Assembly: GCA_965153455.1 (NCBI GenBank)
Contig: OZ234495.1
Coordinates: forward strand, 7,684,875 to 7,748,874
Direction of reading: 5' to 3'
Origin: Sphagnum compactum
Lineage: Eukaryota; Bryophyta; Sphagnopsida; Sphagnales
DNA length: 64,000 nucleotides
Below, in pieces: positions 59,046 to 64,000 of the stretch (the first letter of the stretch is position 1; the number at the start of each line of letters is the position of its first letter). Position numbers and translations under genes: made by a program. The notes beneath the pieces are model-generated. The model saw only the letters and a program-made list of their open reading frames with translations. It searched no databases and had not been told where the DNA came from.

Positions 59046-59270
59046 ATGGTTGAGTTCATATGGGGCCTATGTTGGAACAAGATTGTAAAAGAAGTTCGAA
59101 AGACTATTAATGTTGAAATGGAGTCCAATGACAAAATGTGCAAAGACAAGTGGAACAACTTGAACTCAAACTACAAAAAACATGCCACCATACATTATTA
59201 TGGTTTAAGGTCTAAGACAAACTTTGCTAGTCTGTCTCCCAAGGAAAATAAAAATCTAGGATATATTTAT
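59046..59270 (+). pseudogene. Myb/SANT-like DNA-binding domain fragment
   Basis: The frame from 59046 carries CWNKIVKEVRKTINVEMES and DKMCKDKWNNLNSNYKKHAT, which resembles the Myb/SANT-like or trihelix domain (W-KI-EV ... CKDKWN-LN-DYKK) common in transposon-associated plant genes. After about residue 75 (SPKENKNLG) similarity is lost, although the frame stays open to 59477. There is no partner transposase nearby. Read as a captured or decayed fragment. Confidence 0.55.
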
Positions 59271-59479
59271 GGGTGTTGCAAACTGAAGGTTACCATTTTT
59301 GGGAGAGAATTTTTGTCAATATTTTTTGTAAATCTTGTGGCTTTACAAGGTTTTAATTTTTTTGACTCTTGTATTAATAGTCCATTGCGACGGATGAAAG
59401 CAATTATCTTATTGTCCTCCCAATTGTCATCTTTCAAAAGACTTGCAATATTTCATTCTCTTCCTCCCCTCCCATGAAA

Positions 59480-62400
59480 TCTTCCCAAACTTTGTGAATC
59501 ATTTTGTCCATCGCAATAAATGGATGGTGTGTGTGGTCACGCATGAGGAACATGTTAAGGCCACCCAAATATTTTACGTTTAAAAACAAAAGAAAATAGG
59601 AACAAAAAGTGAAACACACTTCTACAACTTTATAGTGACAAATGAGTGCCTATGATCCTCTAAAACTAACATAACTACATTATATCTATAGATTTTACTA
59701 GTTCTAACTTTTTTTATCACTAAAGTTTCAGTACTACAAATAAGAAAGTAATTCAATTAATAGAAATGAGGAACAAAAATCCAATAGTGATTTTGTTGTA
59801 TTAGATTTCTTGTATGAATTCTTCTATACTAATTTTCATGTATTGATTTTCATGTATTAAATCTTTTCGCCTTCACTGTAAATCGATAGAGAAGCTGTGA
59901 ATGATTGATAATTTATGTGCTGATGGTTTATTGATGATGATAACATCAAGAATTTTCATTTTCAAAAGATTTCATTAACACGCAATTAAGTTCCTATTTA
60001 ATAGCATCCATAGACATGTACTACCAATAGAAATTGGACATAGTTAGGAAAAAAAAAGACAAATGTCATTTTATGGTGAATCACAATTTGAGTCATATTT
60101 CTTTCAACTCCTATAATTGATGAATACTTATCCAATAGAGTTGTGAGATGATTATGAACATAGTTGGGCTAAGAAAAAACATAATTGAAAAAAAACTACT
60201 ATGATCGTAGAATTTGTGATCACAATAACCTAATGGGAAGATTTCCTTAATGTGCCACATAGGCATAACATGTAAAGTGCTTATTGCAAGTGAGCACCAT
60301 GTTTGGAAAGAGAAAATTAACAAGTGTGTTAAATAACAATGTTGCCCCTAAAGTGAACATGCCTTCATCTAATGGTTAACTCAAGTAACATTTTTAATGT
60401 GAAATGATGATTTTTAGCAATCCAAACTTGTTATAGAACTATCCCCTTAAGGGAATGGATGTGTTGAACTTACAATATAGTAAATTAATACTTGGGTGCT
60501 TATGTGGCAAGCACGATTATCATTGTGCAAACTTGTACCAACTTGCATGAGACAGCCCGAAGGCTAAACAACATGCCACACACTTGTGACAATTAAGCTC
60601 CATCCAAACTTGATGGCAAGTATATATGGTAGGAATGCTTGTTTTCTTTAGGCATTCAAACCAAGAATGTTTTGTATCAGAAAAGTCTTCCATGGCATTC
60701 TATGTGTCACCTAAAGGTTGGAATGTGGTAGCATAATGCCTTCAAATCTGCCATCAAATCTTCCAAAATCCTAGATTTACACTAAGAATTGCAATTTAGC
60801 TGCCAACTCATTTGACTCAATTCCCATCAACATTTCAAGTTCCCATCCCATTCTTACCTAATTCCCATCATGTTTCCATAGCACTATGCACCCAATCTAC
60901 CTTCATATTTCTATAGTTTCACTCACATGCTTTTACTCTAGCTATTTTTGCATTCTTACACAATTGATTACTTCAATGCCACATATATTGTGCACCCATC
61001 GACGGAGAACAAAATGTACAAAATGAAGCATAAAACCACAATAGATTACTCCACTTAAAATGACCAAGACAGAAATGGAATGAAACAAGGTGTGTTATAT
61101 ACAATGGTTCCCTACCATTTATGTAATATTGACAATGGATATTGTATGGTAAATTGGTCATAGCTAGGGGCAAAAAAAGAAAATATATATATTTTTAAGT
61201 ACATCATCATGTTTTTGTAAAAAGAAAATTGTCATGATTATTATTTTTTCCCCTTTTTTTTTAATTTCAGATCGGTTATGAGTAGTCGAAAAGTGAGCTC
61301 ACATTGAATGGTGAGATATTCTAGGAACCTATCCAAAAATTTTAAAAATTGAAACCAAACCAAAACCAATGGGAAAATGTCACAATAGGATTTTTAAATT
61401 ATTTTCAAATCTAGTGACTTTGTCTTTAAAAAAACAGAATATGCAATCAAATATTCCCTTTCCATATTTATTTTTCATATTTGTGCAAATTTTCACACCA
61501 ATTTTTTTAAATATATCATGACATGGAAATTTGAATGTTTCCAATCACATTGTCACATTTTGAAAGAATTGCATGAAGTTTTGTGTACTATGGGTGCATT
61601 AACCATTTTTGGAGAAGGTAGTTTTGTATTTAGTTTTGGTTTTTTTGGGGGTAAGTTATGAATTGGCGACAAAGTCATTTGAGTATGTGTGTACAATTTA
61701 GGAGGTGACGAAGAAAACAAAATGTCATAAAATGAATGTGCATCCTTTTACAAAACAAATTAGGATGAATCATCTCACCTAGTTTGTAAGGGCCAAAATC
61801 CCTTGAAGCTACTATACTCTTCTACAATGATTCTAAACACAATATGAAACAAGCAAAACAAAAAGATGAATCAAAAAACTAAATATGGCCAAGATAGTAT
61901 GACCACCAAGAAAACCTTTAAAAACTTAACAAGTCCCTCAACTTTTTTAATGAACTTTGTCATGTTTATAGTGAGGCCAGGTGAACATTACACACTCAAC
62001 TAATTTTACATAAAATTGTGTTTACTACTGTGAGGTGGGAGATGTTCTAACACTAGGTTTTAATCTCCCCTTTATTGTGAGGTATATATAATAGAGTTCT
62101 TTGGGTTTTAATGTTGTATAATATCATTGGAACAAATATGGAAAAAAAATCCCCTGTTTTGATACATCCAAACACTTACTTTGATCAATATAATTGGGAT
62201 TATGAATTTCCAACTTTTAAATCTAATGCCACGTTTCAAGGCATATTTTCATGCCCACCCATTTCCCTACATGTTTAAGGGAAAATCTTCAGGTCATGCG
62301 CATTTTTATTTTTTTTGATTTTGCAAAAGTGGCAATTTTTGGCTGAAACCACACATTTTTCAAGGTTTTCTCAATTAAATTTTCACAATAGCAAAAGTCC

Positions 62401-62700
62401 ACCAAAGGAGGAAAAAAAAAAAAAAACCAAAAAAACCAAAAAAACACTGAGTGGAGCAAGTGAAGTGAACTCATAAAGAGAATTGAATCTGGCCAAAAGG
62501 CCAGTTCAAGTGGCCAGATTCAAATCAGTTTGTGAAATACTTATTGTAAAATAGACCAACAATACCACGTTGTAATACCAATACTAATGAAGTGCTACTT
62601 TGGGTCTGGCAAAACCCAAAGCTAATGTGCGCTACTATGCCTCAAGGAACAGCAATTGGTTAGGAAAACCACGAATGTGAACCTCGACTGCAATGGCAAT
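59480..62700. other. AT-rich region, no supported gene
   Basis: Short frames only. A family word ('gccaaaatcccttgaagctactatactct..aatg.ttctaaacacaatat') at about 61792-61845 is a small inner fragment of the 330-bp repeat in minus orientation. An A run lies near 62410. Confidence 0.5.
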
Positions 62701-62713
62701 TCTATCACTAGTT

Positions 62714-63382
62714 TAACAAGGGGTGTGTCACACTTTGGCCTTGCCATTTACATTAAAAGATATCTCAAGGCAAAAGGAGAATGATGGAAATTCAAATATT
62801 TCACCATGCAAGAATATAATCTTCAAAAAAATCCTCTGAAAGAAAGAAACCAAAACCCTTCAAGACTTCACAACTCTATATAACTAATCTCAAGTTTCAA
62901 CACAAGCCAAAACATCATCTTTCAAAAATCCTCATATAAAAATAGACCTAAACCATTTACTAAACTAGAGATAGAAGTCCCTTCACTGGATGGTGGTCAT
63001 TTATTGGCATTGCCTACGAAAGGCAAGGATATTGTGTTTCGACTCTATAATGAATCTAAACACAATATCCTTGCCTTTGGTAGGCAATGCCAATAAATGA
63101 CCACCATCCAGTGAAGGGACTTCTATCTCTAGTTTAGTAAATAATTTAGGTCTATTTTTATTATATGAGGATTTTTGAAAGATGATATTTTGGCTTGTGT
63201 TGAAAGTTGAGATTAGTTCTAGAGTTATAAAGTCTTGAAGGATTTTGGTTCTTTTTAGAGGATTTTTTGAAGATTATAATTTTTCCATGGTGAAATATTT
63301 GAGTTTTCATAATTCTTCTTTTGCCTTAACATACCTTTTAATGTAAATGGCAAGGCCACAGTGTGGCACACCCCCCTTGTTC
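62714..63382. mobile_element. Two 330-bp repeat copies (k, l) as a 670-bp palindrome
   Basis: A minus-orientation copy (62714-62950) and a plus-orientation copy (63147-63382) face away from a central near-perfect inverted repeat (arms about 62961-63044 and 63053-63136). The centre holds the family's palindromic end twice, and a 44-bp non-family word ('taaactagagatagaagtcc...') on both sides. Each half ends with the standard 'ccccttgtt' terminus. Confidence 0.88.
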
Positions 63383-63880
63383 ACACTTTGAAAGACACTA
63401 CAATATGGTGCAAAGAAAGCCCCATGTCCCAACTCAGTGACTTTTGCACAAATTTCATAAAGCTTGTTGTCTTGGGGGTCCCCAGACTTCTTAGATCTGC
63501 TAAAAATGATGGAGACCCTAAACCCTAAACCTAATGATGATGAAAAACAACAACAAAAATCTCCACAGCCATCACCACTCTTTAAAAAAGTATCCATGAA
63601 GTCATCATCATCCTATCTTTGGGCCCTGGTTTGACCCTCTAGTGTTACACATTTGCTCCTCAATTTATTGTTTCTCCTTTTTATGAGGAGAAAAGAGGGG
63701 CCAGAGATTGAGAAGTTTTTCTTGGGGGCTCCAAACTTAGAAACATGATGATCTAATTCATCATTATTTATGTCAATGTCAAATTTAATTTCAATTAATA
63801 TAAATATCATGGACATGAAAAGGCATATGTTAATTTATATTTTCATTATCCATGTTGGTGGGTAATGAAAGAGGTGAAAT

Positions 63881-63960
63881 TAGTTATAAAAATAAGAAAA
63901 ATAATTATTAAGAAAAAAAAGCAAGGTAGTTATAAAAATAAGAAAAATAATTATTAAGAA
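63881..63960. repeat. 34-bp direct repeat, two copies
   Basis: 'tagttataaaaataagaaaa' plus 14 more bases occurs at 63881-63914 and again at 63927-63960, identical. AT-rich. Confidence 0.9.
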
Positions 63961-64000
63961 GAAAGTGACGTAGTTAGTTAGGTTTGAAAATGAGATAATT

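Overview
This is plant nuclear DNA. The evidence is a nucleus-encoded ferredoxin-thioredoxin reductase catalytic subunit with a transit peptide, a thylakoid-lumen FKBP with a transit peptide plus a twin-arginine signal, an AP2/ERF (DREB-type) transcription factor, GT-AG introns of about 100-500 bp, and AAACCCT telomere-type motifs. Most of the window is AT-rich and packed with decayed transposons. The species cannot be named from this sequence. A ZC2HC1-type zinc-finger gene and many Mutator-like and Ty3/gypsy remnants would suit a seed-free plant or a gymnosperm, but that is only a leaning.

Layout. 1-9.4 kb: AT-rich, gene-poor, with one perfect hairpin and one copy of a short dispersed repeat. 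9.5-28 kb: a gene island. It holds a single-exon DREB-type AP2 gene (+, 11094-12371), a five-exon C2HC zinc-finger gene (+, 14659-16649), a six-exon FTR catalytic subunit gene (-, 18483-20241) convergent with it, a decayed GDP-mannose 3,5-epimerase fragment (+, about 24345-24870), and an eight-exon FKBP16-1-like immunophilin (+, 25806-27709). The exon models were built by hand. All splice sites are GT-AG, the phases match, and each model reads through to a stop. 28-31 kb: a Ty3/gypsy integrase relic and other debris. 31.2-45.0 kb: two large related terminal-inverted-repeat elements of Mutator type. A is 31220-38963 and B is 39618-45040. B has an exact 9-bp target duplication. Each carries a decayed C2H2 zinc-finger gene on the minus strand and a tandem array of short dyad units, at matching places. 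Element A is interrupted by a 2.1-kb GC-richer Mutator element (35325-37434) with its own inverted repeats, an 8-bp target duplication and a broken FAR1/MULE transposase gene. 45-64 kb: no convincing intact gene. It holds at least nine copies of a roughly 330-bp dispersed repeat (one pair forming a roughly 670-bp palindrome), a small TTA-flanked MITE, a Myb/SANT-like fragment and an unexplained GC-rich segment at 53.1-54.6 kb.

How the parts relate. Two of the four intact genes act in chloroplast redox or lumen biology: FTR passes electrons from ferredoxin to thioredoxins, and the FKBP is a lumenal immunophilin. They are neighbours but independent transcription units. The main point of interest is the 31-45 kb transposon complex: two members of what looks like one gene-carrying Mutator-like family, one hit later by a different Mutator-like element.
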